Part shown: positions 9,057 to 18,507 of the stretch, one piece after another
Numbering within the stretch: position 1 is the first letter of the stretch
How the letters are laid out: each line of letters begins with the position of its first letter
Source: Comamonas fluminis
GTDB lineage: Bacteria; Pseudomonadota; Gammaproteobacteria; Burkholderiales; Burkholderiaceae_C
Direction: 5' to 3'
NCBI RefSeq assembly: GCF_019186805.1
Contig: NZ_CP066783.1
Span: 2,183,501 to 2,247,500, forward strand
DNA length: 64,000 nt
Translations under genes and position numbers: made by a program
Notes under the pieces: model-generated
What the model saw: only the letters and a program-made list of their open reading frames with translations
Databases searched by the model: none
What the model was told of the DNA's origin: nothing

Positions 9057-9231
9057 GCGGACATCCTAAGCCAGCGTCGCCTGCGCGACCAGATCTAGGG
9101 AGCAGCCCGGATGCCTGAACACAGGTGCAGGCCTAGTCTTGCGCTCAAAGTGCTCCGCCCGGGTTGGAGTGCTTTGTCCTGTTTTTTCGGGCTTGCCCGC
9201 CTGTGTTTTCTTCCATCTGCTCTGTACCACC

Positions 9232-10920
9232 ATGCTTGCTCACCATGCTTTCTGGCCCAAGCGGCTGCCTCAATCCCTGACGGTTCCTGATTCCAGCGTC
9301 TGGGACAATCTGGATATCAATGCCCGTCGCTACCCGGACAAGACGGCATTGCTGTTTCTGGGGCGCAGGACCAGCTATCGCGAACTGCGTGACGGTAGCG
9401 TTCGAATGGCGGCCTATCTGCATCAGCTTGGTGTGCGCAAGGGTGACCGCGTTATTTTGCTGATGCAAAACACCTCGCAGCTGGTGCTGGCGCATTACGC
9501 CATCCTGCGCGCCAATGCGGTGGTGGTGCCGGTCAACCCCATGAATCTGGCGCAGGAGTTGGAGCATTACATCCTGGATTCTGGAGCCAGGGTTGCCATT
9601 ACCACCGCCGATCTGGCCGCTGAACTGGGCAAGGCCAGCAATGCGCTGGCCAGCGCTGATGCGTTGCAACATATGCTGGTCACCCAGTTCAGCGATGGCT
9701 TTGATGCCAATGTGCAGGGCATTGATGCGCCGCCTCAGTCCTGGCGCGACTGGCTGCTGAGCGCGCGCGAGCCTGCAGTGCTCAATGCCGGAAAGGTACA
9801 TGCCTGGCGTGATGCGCTGGCCTGCACGGATACTCCGCCGCCGCATGAGGTGGGACGCGATGATCTTGCTGTGCTGCCCTATACCAGCGGCACCACCGGC
9901 CAGCCCAAGGGTTGCATGCATTTGCATCGCAGCATCAATCACAACGCCATTGCCGGGGCGGTGTGGGGCAATTGCACCAGCGAAAACGTGGTGCTGGGCG
10001 TGGTGCCCATGTTTCATATCACGGGCATGGTCTCTGTGCTGCACTGCGCCATCTATATGGGCGCCACGCTGATCATCATGCCGCGCTGGGACAGGGAGCT
10101 GGCGGGCCGCCTGATTTCGCACTATCAGGTCACGACCTGGACCAATATTCCCACCATGGTGATTGATCTGCTGGGCAGCCCCAATTTCGCCTCGTTCGAT
10201 CTCTCCAGCCTCAAGTACATAGGCGGCGGTGGCGCGGCCATGCCTCAGGCCGTAGCCCAGCGCTTGCTGGAGCAGTATGGCCTGCGCTTTTGCGAAGGCT
10301 ATGGGCTCACTGAAACCGCCGCGCCTTCACACTCCAACCCGCCCGATGACCCCAAGCAGCAGTGTCTGGGCATTCCCTTCATGAGCACGGATGCGCGCGT
10401 GGTCAACCCGGACACGCTGGAAGAAGTGGCGCAGGGCGAGCAGGGCGAAATCATCGTCAATGGCCCGGAAGTGTTTGAAGGCTACTGGCAGCGGCCAGAG
10501 GCGACAGAACAGGCCTTCATGGAACTGGACGGCAAGCGCTTCTTTCGCACAGGGGATCTGGGGCGAATCGACGAAGACGGCTATTTCTTCATCACCGACC
10601 GCCTCAAACGCATGATCAATGCCAGCGGCTTCAAGGTTTGGCCCGCCGAGGTGGAGTCGCTGATGTTTCGCCATCCGGCAATTCAGGAGGCCTGCGTCAT
10701 CTCTGCCAAAGATGCCTATCGCGGTGAGACGGTCAAGGCCGTGGTGGTGCTGCGGGCGGGGCACGAAAGCACGACCGCTGAAGACATCGTGCAGTGGTGC
10801 CACGACAATATGGCCGTCTACAAGGCGCCGCGTATTGTTCAGTTTGTGACTGCCTTGCCCAAGAGCGGCAGTGGCAAGGTGATGTGGCGGCTGCTGCAGG
10901 AAAAGGAAGCCGTCGCCTGA
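9232..10920 (+). CDS. AMP-binding acyl-CoA synthetase
   Basis: A 562-residue ANL-superfamily ligase that activates a carboxylic acid with ATP and joins it to CoA. The adenylation motifs are clear: YTSGTTGQPKGCMH near residue 216, GYGLTETAAPSHSNP near 350, TGDLGRIDEDGYFFITDRLKRMI near 440 and the catalytic Lys region PKSGSGKVMWRLL at the C-terminus. It most resembles long-chain or medium-chain fatty-acid:CoA ligases; exact substrate is not readable. The ATG at 9232 was chosen because similarity begins at MLAHHAFWP; an upstream in-frame start would add 31 Cys-rich residues. A hairpin follows the stop. Confidence 0.85.
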   Translation: MLAHHAFWPKRLPQSLTVPDSSVWDNLDINARRYPDKTALLFLGRRTSYRELRDGSVRMAAYLHQLGVRKGDRVILLMQNTSQLVLAHYAILRANAVVVPVNPMNLAQELEHYILDSGARVAITTADLAAELGKASNALASADALQHMLVTQFSDGFDANVQGIDAPPQSWRDWLLSAREPAVLNAGKVHAWRDALACTDTPPPHEVGRDDLAVLPYTSGTTGQPKGCMHLHRSINHNAIAGAVWGNCTSENVVLGVVPMFHITGMVSVLHCAIYMGATLIIMPRWDRELAGRLISHYQVTTWTNIPTMVIDLLGSPNFASFDLSSLKYIGGGGAAMPQAVAQRLLEQYGLRFCEGYGLTETAAPSHSNPPDDPKQQCLGIPFMSTDARVVNPDTLEEVAQGEQGEIIVNGPEVFEGYWQRPEATEQAFMELDGKRFFRTGDLGRIDEDGYFFITDRLKRMINASGFKVWPAEVESLMFRHPAIQEACVISAKDAYRGETVKAVVVLRAGHESTTAEDIVQWCHDNMAVYKAPRIVQFVTALPKSGSGKVMWRLLQEKEAVA

Positions 10921-10926
10921 TGCAGA

Positions 10927-10952
10927 CCGGTTGCAGCTGAGCTGCGACCGGG
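10927..10952 (+). terminator. Hairpin after the acyl-CoA synthetase
   Basis: CCGGTTGCAGC and GCTGCGACCGG pair with one mismatch around a 3-base loop, seven bases after the stop. The following run is GTTGT and then A-rich, so it is a weak terminator or an mRNA end-stabilising hairpin. Confidence 0.45.
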
Positions 10953-11102
10953 TTGTAAAAAGTGTGAGCGTCTGCCCCCGCACCTTTGGGGCTGTCAGCC
11001 AAAAGAGGGCCTTGCGCGTTAGACGGTAAGTGCTGCTTCTGGCACTTTCGGGCAGGCCTCGCTGCGTTGAGAAGTGAGGATGAGTCCAACTACCCACGAC
11101 TT

Positions 11103-11609
11103 ATGCATTTATCACGTACATCGTTTCGGGCTGTGGCCGCACTGGCCTTGACCTGTGCAGCAGGTTTTGCCCAGGCCCAGGCCTATATCAGCGGCTCCAT
11201 TTCGGGGCAACTGGCCCCTGGCGTCTATGGCCAGGTCAATATTGGTAATGCTGCGCCGCCTGCGCTGCTTTATGGGCAGCCCATGTGGGGCGGGCCTGTG
11301 GTGCAGCAGGCCCCACCTGTCTATATGTGGGTGCCGCCCGGTCATGCCAAGAACTGGCGCCGTTACTGTGGCCGCTATAACGCCTGCGGTCGCCCCACTT
11401 ACTTTTTGCGTGACGCACCGCCTCAGTGGCGTGGCGGGCCTGCACCTCGGCAAGAGCGTCACTGGGACCGCGATGACCGTGACGACCACAGGCACTGGGA
11501 CAGGGATGATCGCCGTGACCGTCATGAGCAGCGTGGCTGGGACCGACGTGACCGGGAGGATGACCAAGGGCATGGCCGGGGTCGCGGCCGTGGGCGCCAT
11601 GACGACTGA
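11103..11609 (+). CDS. Secreted protein with Arg/Asp/His-rich tail
   Basis: A 168-residue protein. The first 25 residues form a Sec signal peptide with a cleavage site at AQA. The mature N-terminal half is Gly/Pro/Ala-rich and contains YCGRYNACGRP, a possible disulfide or small metal site. The C-terminal third is a low-complexity run of WDRDD, HWDRDD and RRDRHEQ units, then a GRGRGR stretch. Such proteins are frequent in Comamonadaceae, mostly without a known job. Highly charged Asp/His/Arg repeats could bind metal ions or polymers in the periplasm; that is speculation. An intrinsic terminator follows. Confidence 0.7.
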   Translation: MHLSRTSFRAVAALALTCAAGFAQAQAYISGSISGQLAPGVYGQVNIGNAAPPALLYGQPMWGGPVVQQAPPVYMWVPPGHAKNWRRYCGRYNACGRPTYFLRDAPPQWRGGPAPRQERHWDRDDRDDHRHWDRDDRRDRHEQRGWDRRDREDDQGHGRGRGRGRHDD

Positions 11610-11663
11610 TCTGAAAATCTAGGGTTAACCACTAAATTTTCTGTTGCTTAACTGCAGCACTCA

Positions 11664-11706
11664 AGGCTTTTAGCTATTTAATTGATAGCTGAAAGCCTTT
11701 TTTATT
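11664..11706 (+). terminator. Intrinsic terminator, repeat family A
   Basis: AAGGCTTTTAGCTAT pairs with GATAGCTGAAAGCCTT, with one unpaired base, followed by TTTTT. It ends the secreted-protein gene. The core (AGCTAT / ATAGCT) matches the dispersed repeats at 28160-28241 and elsewhere in the window. Confidence 0.8.
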
Positions 11707-11884
11707 TGGGCGATTGATTCATGTTTCATTGTTATTTGCTGCTGGCATGGGCTGCTGGGTAGATATGTGTATCTGGTATAGCTGCTAGCCGGGTGCATGG
11801 CTAGGGAAGGGGCGGGGGCATGGCCACAATAGATGCTATTCACATTGTTTGGACTTTGCGCCCTTCGCCATGTTGAGTGGATGC

Positions 11885-11907
11885 CTGCAGATATGTCATT
11901 TCTGCAG
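11885..11907. promoter_or_regulatory. Candidate operator for the pmd operon
   Basis: CTGCAGA, nine bases and TCTGCAG form a perfect inverted repeat 63 bases before the first start codon. Dyads of this spacing are typical of LysR-type or IclR-type regulator sites. The identity of the protein that binds is unknown. Confidence 0.4.
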
Positions 11908-11969
11908 CTTGCATCTCTCAAACTGGGAAGCACAGCGCCAGGGGTTCAGCACAGCTAGGAGATTCAGGC

Positions 11970-12647
11970 ATGAAGGGCATTTCGTCCATGGCAACCCGCC
12001 AGGTTCTGGCAGAACTCGCAGCGGCCTGGCAGGCACAGGGCGGCGAGGCGGTGGACATCGAATCCGTGGGCGGCGTGGACGCAGCCCAGCGAGTGCAGGC
12101 TGGTGAGGCTTTTGATCTGGTCTTTCTGGCCTCCAATGCCATTGACAAACTGCAGGCGGCAGACCGTGTGCTGCCCGGCAGCAAGGTGGACCTGATGCTC
12201 TCCAGCACCGCCGTGGCGGTGCCTGCAGGGGCAGTACAACCTGATATCAGCACAGAAGACGCCGTGCGCGCTGCTGTGCTGGCTGCACCCAGCGTGGGCT
12301 TTTCGACAGGGCCTAGCGGCGTGGCGCTGCAAAAGCTGTTTGAGCGCTGGGGCATTGCCGAAGAGATCAAGCCCCGCCTAGTGCAGGCCCGCCCCGGCGT
12401 GCCTGTGGGCTCCATGGTGGCTTCGGGCGAGGTGGCACTGGGCTTTCAGCAACTGAGCGAGCTGATTCACGTGCAAGGCATTCAGATTGTGGGCGCGCTG
12501 CCTGAGGCGATTGCCATTGATACGGTTTTTTCTGCGGCGGTGGTGAACGGCGCGGGGGATGCTGCAGCGGCCCAGCGTTTGCTGGCTTTCATGGCTTCGC
12601 CCGAAGCGGCCGAGGCCAAGCGCCGCCAGGGCATGGAGCCCGCATGA
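11970..12647 (+). CDS. Cytoplasmic ModA-like substrate-binding-domain protein
   Basis: A 225-residue protein of the periplasmic-binding fold closest to molybdate-binding ModA (FDLVFLASNAID, VDLMLSSTAVAVP, GFSTGPSGVALQKLFERWG, MVASGEVALGFQQLSEL, RLLAFMASPEAA). It lacks any signal peptide: it starts MKGISSMATRQVL directly after AGGAG at 11957-11961, so it should be cytoplasmic. No ABC permease or ATPase accompanies it. It stands first in the pmd operon, 163 bases before pmdK, where the Comamonas sp. E6 operon has pmdU, reported to act in 4-oxalomesaconate tautomerisation. Whether this is that gene cannot be settled here. It may be an enzyme or an effector-sensing protein. Confidence 0.7.
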   Translation: MKGISSMATRQVLAELAAAWQAQGGEAVDIESVGGVDAAQRVQAGEAFDLVFLASNAIDKLQAADRVLPGSKVDLMLSSTAVAVPAGAVQPDISTEDAVRAAVLAAPSVGFSTGPSGVALQKLFERWGIAEEIKPRLVQARPGVPVGSMVASGEVALGFQQLSELIHVQGIQIVGALPEAIAIDTVFSAAVVNGAGDAAAAQRLLAFMASPEAAEAKRRQGMEPA

Positions 12648-12810
12648 TTTTTTTGCAGTGCAAGGCGGGGGCCGGGCACTGCTGACAGCATATCCATGAA
12701 AAGGGCAGTCATAGCCCTTCGTGACAGACGTACAGGAGCCACAAGGCTTTGGCGCCAGCCGCGAGACAGGAGTGAAGAGGCGACAAAGAGAGGCAACTGA
12801 GATACCAAAT

Positions 12811-14166
12811 ATGACTTCGCAAGCTAGCAAACAATCAACCGACAAGACGGTCGCCAATGTGCAGACCGTGTTGAACGATCATCCGTTCTCCGGTTACCAG
12901 TGGGTGATCTTCGCCCTGTGTTTTTTCATCGTTTTGCTCGATGGCTTCGATACCGCTGCCATCGGCTATATCGCTCCCTCGCTGATTGCCGAGTGGGGCG
13001 TGGCCAAGCCTGATCTGGCCCCGGTGCTGAGTGCCGCGCTGTTTGGCCTGGCCGGTGGTGCCATGTGCTCCGGCCCCCTGGCCGACAAATTTGGCCGGAA
13101 GGCCGTGCTGGTGGGCTCGGTGGCGGTGTTTGCCGTGGCCTGCATGGCTTCCGGCTACACGCATGACCTGACCAGCATGACGGCCTGGCGCTTTGTGACC
13201 GGCCTGGGCCTGGGCGCTGCCATGCCCAATGCCGTGACGCTGATGAGCGAGTACTGCCCGGAAAACCGCCGCGCCACCATTACCAACGCCATGTTCTGTG
13301 GCTTCCCGCTAGGCGCCGCTTTCGGTGGCTTTCTGGCCGCGTGGATGATTCCCCACTTTGGCTGGCGCAGTGTGCTGCATCTGGGCGGTATTGCTCCGAT
13401 GCTGCTGCTGGTCTTGCTGGTGCTGCTGCTGCCTGAGTCTGTTCGCTATATGGTGGCCAAGGGCTACTCGGCAGACCGCATTCGCAAGCCGCTGGCGCGC
13501 ATTGCGGGCAATGCCGTGGCAAGCGTGCAGAAGTTCGTCATGACCGAGAACAAAGCCACGGTTGAAGGCAAGAGCGGCATGGGCGTGGTGCTGTCCAAGC
13601 AATACGCCGTGGGCACCATCATGCTGTGGATTGCGTACTTCATGGGTCTGGTCATCTTCTATGCGCTGATGAACTGGATGCCTGTGCTGTTCAAGGAAGG
13701 CGGCCTGGACCCAAAGACCGCCACGCTGGTGGCTGCGCTCTTCCCGCTGGGCGGCGTGGGTGCCGTGTTCTTCGGCTGGCTGATGGATCGCTTCAACGCC
13801 AACCGCATCATTGCCGTGGGCTATGCGTTGACAGCGGTTTCGATCTGGTGGATTGGCCAGGAGGCTGGCAACCTGGGCTGGCTGGTGGTTTCGGTTTTTG
13901 TGGCCGGCACCATCATGAACACCGCCCAGTCGTCCATGCCTGCACTGGCTGCTGCTTACTACCCCACCAGTGGCCGCGCCACCGGTGTGGCCTGGATGCT
14001 GGGCATTGGCCGCTTTGGCGGTATTGCTGGCTCCTTCCTGGTGGCTGAGCTGACGGTGCGCAACCTGGGTTTCAGCCAGATCTTTACCGTGGTTGCCATT
14101 CCCGGCCTGATCGCCGCAGCGGCGCTGGTCATCAAGCAGATGGCCAGCCCCAAGTCTGAACGCTAA
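12811..14166 (+). CDS. pmdK: Protocatechuate/aromatic acid:H+ symporter PmdK
   Basis: A 451-residue major facilitator protein with twelve predicted membrane helices. LLDGFDTAAIGYIAPSL in helix 1 is the hallmark of the aromatic acid:H+ symporter family (PcaK, VanK), and GPLADKFGRKAVL is the loop 2-3 motif. It should import protocatechuate or related aromatic acids into the cell for the enzymes encoded downstream. The ATG at 12811 follows a weak ribosome site; a GTG 30 codons upstream would add a polar stretch with no membrane character. A hairpin lies in the gap before pmdE. Confidence 0.88.
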   Translation: MTSQASKQSTDKTVANVQTVLNDHPFSGYQWVIFALCFFIVLLDGFDTAAIGYIAPSLIAEWGVAKPDLAPVLSAALFGLAGGAMCSGPLADKFGRKAVLVGSVAVFAVACMASGYTHDLTSMTAWRFVTGLGLGAAMPNAVTLMSEYCPENRRATITNAMFCGFPLGAAFGGFLAAWMIPHFGWRSVLHLGGIAPMLLLVLLVLLLPESVRYMVAKGYSADRIRKPLARIAGNAVASVQKFVMTENKATVEGKSGMGVVLSKQYAVGTIMLWIAYFMGLVIFYALMNWMPVLFKEGGLDPKTATLVAALFPLGGVGAVFFGWLMDRFNANRIIAVGYALTAVSIWWIGQEAGNLGWLVVSVFVAGTIMNTAQSSMPALAAAYYPTSGRATGVAWMLGIGRFGGIAGSFLVAELTVRNLGFSQIFTVVAIPGLIAAAALVIKQMASPKSER

Positions 14167-14200
14167 GTCTCCAAGTCCTTAGCGGAGTTTTTCAAATAGC

Positions 14201-14222
14201 GGTCGGCCCGCAGTGGCCGACC
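14201..14222 (+). promoter_or_regulatory. Hairpin between pmdK and pmdE
   Basis: GGTCGGCC and GGCCGACC form a perfect 8-bp stem with a 6-base loop. No U-tract follows. It may protect or divide the operon message and so tune transporter against enzyme levels. Confidence 0.5.
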
Positions 14223-14266
14223 ATCCAGTCAACTGTTGATTTCCAAGTTTCAAGAGGGGTTTCTTC

Positions 14267-15295
14267 ATGATTATTGACGTACACGGTCACTACACCACGG
14301 CACCTGCTGCACTTGGCGCATGGCGCGATCTGCAGATCGCCGGCCTCAAGGATCCGAGCAAGACGCCTTCGGCGGCTGACCTGAAGATCAGCGACGACGA
14401 GATCCGCGAGACCATTGAAACCAACCAGCTGCGCCTGATGAAGGAACGCGGCTCGGACCTGACCATCTTCAGCCCCCGTGCCTCGTTCATGGCCCACCAC
14501 ATTGGTGACTTCCAGACATCGAGCACCTGGGCCGCGATCTGCAATGAGCTGTGCTTCCGCGTCAGTGAGCTGTTCCCCGAGCACTTTATTCCCGCTGCCA
14601 TGCTGCCCCAGTCGCCTGGCGTGGACCCCGCGACTTGCATCCCTGAGCTGGTCAAGTGCGTGGAGCAGTACGGCAACGTCGGTATCAATCTGAACCCCGA
14701 TCCTTCGGGCGGCCACTGGACTTCGCCCCCGCTGTCTGACAAGAGCTGGTACCCCATCTACGAAAAGATGGTGGAGTACGACATCCCCGCGATGATCCAC
14801 GTCTCCACCAGCTGCAACAGCTGCTTTCACACCACGGGCAGCCACTATCTGAATGCGGACACCACCGCTTTCATGCAGTGCCTGACTTCGGATCTATTCA
14901 AGGACTTCCCGACCCTGAAGTTCCTGATTCCCCATGGCGGCGGCGCTGTGCCTTACCACTGGGGCCGTTTCCGCGGTCTGGCGCAAGAGATGAAGAAGCC
15001 GCTGCTGGAAGAGCATCTGCTCAACAACATCTACTTCGACACCTGCGTGTACCACCAGCCCGGCATCAACCTGCTGACGGAAGTGATCCCCACCAAGAAC
15101 ATTTTGTTCGCCAGCGAAATGATTGGTGCCGTGCGCGGTATCGACCCGCAGACCGGCCATTACTACGACGACACCAAGCGCTACATCGAAGCCACGCAGA
15201 ACCTGACGGCCGACGAAAAGCATGCTGTCTATGAAGGCAATGCCCGCCGCGTGTTCACGCGCCTGGACAAGGCCTTGAAGGCCAAGGGTCTGTAA
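14267..15295 (+). CDS. pmdE: 4-Oxalomesaconate hydratase PmdE
   Basis: A 342-residue amidohydrolase-family hydratase of the LigJ type. It adds water to 4-oxalomesaconate to give 4-carboxy-4-hydroxy-2-oxoadipate in the protocatechuate 4,5-cleavage pathway. Key residues of LigJ are in place at the same numbers: His6 and His8 in VHGHYT, His178 in MIHVS, His223 in IPHGGG and the catalytic Glu284 in FASEMIGA. Length matches LigJ. AAGAGGGG lies shortly before the start. A repeat of family A separates it from pmdF. Confidence 0.93.
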   Translation: MIIDVHGHYTTAPAALGAWRDLQIAGLKDPSKTPSAADLKISDDEIRETIETNQLRLMKERGSDLTIFSPRASFMAHHIGDFQTSSTWAAICNELCFRVSELFPEHFIPAAMLPQSPGVDPATCIPELVKCVEQYGNVGINLNPDPSGGHWTSPPLSDKSWYPIYEKMVEYDIPAMIHVSTSCNSCFHTTGSHYLNADTTAFMQCLTSDLFKDFPTLKFLIPHGGGAVPYHWGRFRGLAQEMKKPLLEEHLLNNIYFDTCVYHQPGINLLTEVIPTKNILFASEMIGAVRGIDPQTGHYYDDTKRYIEATQNLTADEKHAVYEGNARRVFTRLDKALKAKGL

Positions 15296-15312
15296 TTCAT
15301 TGAAGAAAAGAA

Positions 15313-15391
15313 GAGCTGCTGGCGCTTGATCTGCCTTGTTTTTAAAGAAAAAAACACATCAGAGCCCAAGAAATAAAAGCGCTACCAGCTC
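15313..15391. repeat. Family A repeat between pmdE and pmdF
   Basis: GAGCTGCTGGCGCTT at 15313-15327 and AAGCGCTACCAGCTC at 15377-15391 form an inverted repeat (13 of 15 positions) around an A-rich centre. It carries the same GCGCTT/AAGCGC and AGCT cores as copies at 28160, 47739 and 62714. Confidence 0.65.
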
Positions 15392-15432
15392 ACTTTTTAG
15401 ATTCAACAACGTCTAAGCAAAGAGGTATTTCC

Positions 15433-16116
15433 ATGTACGAACTGGGAGTTGTTTACCGCAATATCCAGCGCGCCGATCGCGCTGCTGCTGACGGCCTGGC
15501 TGCCCTGGGCTCTGCCACCGTGCACGAGGCCATGGGCCGCGTCGGTCTGCTCAAGCCCTATATGCGCCCCATCTACGCGGGCAAGCAAGTTTCCGGCACG
15601 GCAGTCACCGTGCTGCTGCAGCCTGGCGACAACTGGATGATGCACGTGGCTGCCGAGCAGATTCAGCCCGGCGACATCGTGGTCGCTGCTGTCACCGCCG
15701 AATGCACCGATGGCTACTTTGGCGACCTGCTGGCCACCAGCTTCCAGGCCCGTGGTGCCCGCGCCCTCATCATCGACGCCGGTGTGCGCGATGTGAAGAC
15801 GCTGCAGGAAATGGACTTCCCCGTGTGGAGCAAAGCTATCTCCTCCAAGGGCACGATCAAGGCAACCTTGGGCTCGGTCAATATTCCCATCGTCTGCGCT
15901 GGCATGCTGGTCACGCCCGGCGACGTGATCGTGGCCGACGACGACGGTGTGGTCTGCGTGCCCGCCGCCCGTGCTGCTGAAACTCTGGCTGCCGCGCAAA
16001 AGCGCGAAAGCTTTGAAGGCGAAAAGCGCGCCAAGCTGGCCAGCGGCATTCTGGGCCTGGACATGTACAAGATGCGCGAGCCTTTGGCCGCCGCCGGTCT
16101 CAAGTACATCGACTAA
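15433..16116 (+). CDS. pmdF: 4-Carboxy-4-hydroxy-2-oxoadipate aldolase PmdF
   Basis: A 227-residue RraA-fold class II aldolase of the LigK/HMG aldolase type. It cleaves 4-carboxy-4-hydroxy-2-oxoadipate into pyruvate and oxaloacetate, and family members also decarboxylate oxaloacetate. [25 protein letters not shown] carries the conserved Arg-Asp pair that positions the divalent metal and substrate, and [17 protein letters not shown] is the second conserved block. It is the last carbon-cleaving step of the pathway. AGAGGT lies six bases before the start. Length equals known family members. Confidence 0.92.
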   Translation: MYELGVVYRNIQRADRAAADGLAALGSATVHEAMGRVGLLKPYMRPIYAGKQVSGTAVTVLLQPGDNWMMHVAAEQIQPGDIVVAAVTAECTDGYFGDLLATSFQARGARALIIDAGVRDVKTLQEMDFPVWSKAISSKGTIKATLGSVNIPIVCAGMLVTPGDVIVADDDGVVCVPAARAAETLAAAQKRESFEGEKRAKLASGILGLDMYKMREPLAAAGLKYID

Positions 16117-16174
16117 TAAATCAGGAGCAGGGTGCCCTTGCTGCGTGCGGGCATCCAGCCAAAAGGATTCAAAC

Positions 16175-17092
16175 ATGAGCCAATTTGAAAAGACTCCAGG
16201 CTGGATGGATTGGTACGCCAACCCCAGCAAGCCCCAGTTCAAGCTGCCTGCGGGCGCTGTCGATGCGCACTGCCACGTATTCGGCCCCGGCAGTGAATTC
16301 CCCTTTGCGCCCGAGCGCAAGTACACCCCTTGCGACGCCAGCAAGGCCCAGCTGTTTGCGCTGCGTGACCACCTGGGTTTTGCACGCAATGTGGTGGTGC
16401 AGGCCACTTGCCACGGTGCGGACAACCGCGCCATGGTCGATGCCTGCAAGGCCTCGGGCGGCAAGGCGCGTGGCGTGGCCACTGTCAAGCGTTCCATCAG
16501 CGATGCCGAGCTGCAAGAGCTGCATGACGCAGGCGTGCGCGGCGTGCGTTTCAATTTCGTCAAGCGTCTGGTGGACTTCACGCCCAAGGACGAGCTGATG
16601 GAAATCGCTGGCCGTATTGCCAAACTGGGCTGGCATGTGGTGATCTACTTTGAAGCCGTGGACCTGCCAGAACTGTGGGACTTCTTCACCGCGCTGCCCA
16701 CGACGGTGGTGGTGGACCACATGGGCCGCCCCAATGTGGAAAAAGGCGTGGACAGCGAAGAGTTCGCTCTGTTCCTGAAGTTCATGCGCGAGCACAAGAA
16801 TGTGTGGAGCAAGGTTTCCTGCCCTGAGCGCCTGTCCGTCACCGGCCCCAATGCGCTCGATGGTGAGCAAAACGCCTATCAGGACGTGGTGCCGTTTGCG
16901 CGTCGCGTGGTCGAGGAATTCCCCGACCGCGTGCTGTGGGGCACCGACTGGCCACACCCCAACCTGAAAAACCACATGCCCGACGACGGTCTGCTGGTGG
17001 ACTTCATTCCGCATATCGCGCCCACGGCTGAGCTGCAGCAAAAGCTGTTGGTGGACAACCCGATGCGTCTGTACTGGCCCGAAGAGGTCTGA
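16175..17092 (+). CDS. pmdD: 2-Pyrone-4,6-dicarboxylate hydrolase PmdD
   Basis: A 305-residue amidohydrolase of the LigI type, which opens the lactone ring of 2-pyrone-4,6-dicarboxylate to 4-oxalomesaconate. His32 and His34 (DAHCHVFG), His182 (VVDHMGRP) and the catalytic Asp258 (GTDWPHPN) correspond to the LigI active site; LigI works without metal. The start at 16175 follows AAAAGGA. It lies 58 bases after pmdF and 83 bases before pmdA. Confidence 0.93.
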   Translation: MSQFEKTPGWMDWYANPSKPQFKLPAGAVDAHCHVFGPGSEFPFAPERKYTPCDASKAQLFALRDHLGFARNVVVQATCHGADNRAMVDACKASGGKARGVATVKRSISDAELQELHDAGVRGVRFNFVKRLVDFTPKDELMEIAGRIAKLGWHVVIYFEAVDLPELWDFFTALPTTVVVDHMGRPNVEKGVDSEEFALFLKFMREHKNVWSKVSCPERLSVTGPNALDGEQNAYQDVVPFARRVVEEFPDRVLWGTDWPHPNLKNHMPDDGLLVDFIPHIAPTAELQQKLLVDNPMRLYWPEEV

Positions 17093-17175
17093 CGGATTTC
17101 CGGCAAGACATACACCCGGAAACAGACTGGAGCTTGCTCGCGCAGGCTCTGGTTTTCGTAATTGAGGAGAAACTT

Positions 17176-17634
17176 ATGGCTTTGGAAAAACCCTATCTGG
17201 ATGTGCCCGGCACCATCATTTTTGATGCCGAGCAGTCCCGCAAAGGCTACTGGCTCAACCAGTTCTGCATGAGCCTGATGAAGGCCGAGAACCGCGACCG
17301 TTTCCGCGCTGACGAACGTGCCTATCTGGACGAGTGGGCAATGACGGAAGAGCAGAAGCAGGCCGTGCTGGCCCGCGATCTGAACTGGTGCATGCGCACT
17401 GGCGGCAATATTTACTTCCTGGCCAAGATCGGCTCGACGGACGGCAAGAGCTTTCAGCAAATGGCGGGCTCCATGACCGGCATGACCGAGGACGAGTACC
17501 GCGCCATGATGGTTGCCGGTGGCCGCTCGGCCGAGGGTAATCGCTATGTGGGCGAAGACGGCGATGCGCAGGCACACCGCCAGCCACAGGGCGCAGCTGG
17601 CGCCGCAGGTAACCAGAATAAGGAAGGCAACTAA
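17176..17634 (+). CDS. pmdA: Protocatechuate 4,5-dioxygenase, alpha subunit PmdA
   Basis: A 152-residue LigA-type small subunit. It packs over the active site of the beta subunit and helps bind protocatechuate. The conserved GYWLNQFCMSL, YLDEWAMTEEQ and WCMRTGGNIYFLAKIG blocks are present. The C-terminal 25 residues are Gln/Ala/Gly-rich and probably disordered. TTGAGGAGAAAC just before the start is a strong ribosome site. Only three bases separate its stop from pmdB, which suits equal amounts of the two subunits. Confidence 0.93.
   Translation: MALEKPYLDVPGTIIFDAEQSRKGYWLNQFCMSLMKAENRDRFRADERAYLDEWAMTEEQKQAVLARDLNWCMRTGGNIYFLAKIGSTDGKSFQQMAGSMTGMTEDEYRAMMVAGGRSAEGNRYVGEDGDAQAHRQPQGAAGAAGNQNKEGN

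Positions 17635-18506
<872 letters not shown>

Positions 18507-18507
<1 letters not shown>

Larger units (their letters stand above)
11610..11969 (+). promoter_or_regulatory. Intergenic region upstream of the pmd operon
   Basis: After the terminator this 360-base gap holds two inverted repeats: AATAG/CTATT at 11828-11840 and a 7-bp pair CTGCAGA/TCTGCAG with a 9-base spacer at 11885-11907. The operon promoter should be here, but no strong -35/-10 pair stands out, which suits an activator-dependent promoter. No regulator gene lies next to the operon. Confidence 0.5.
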
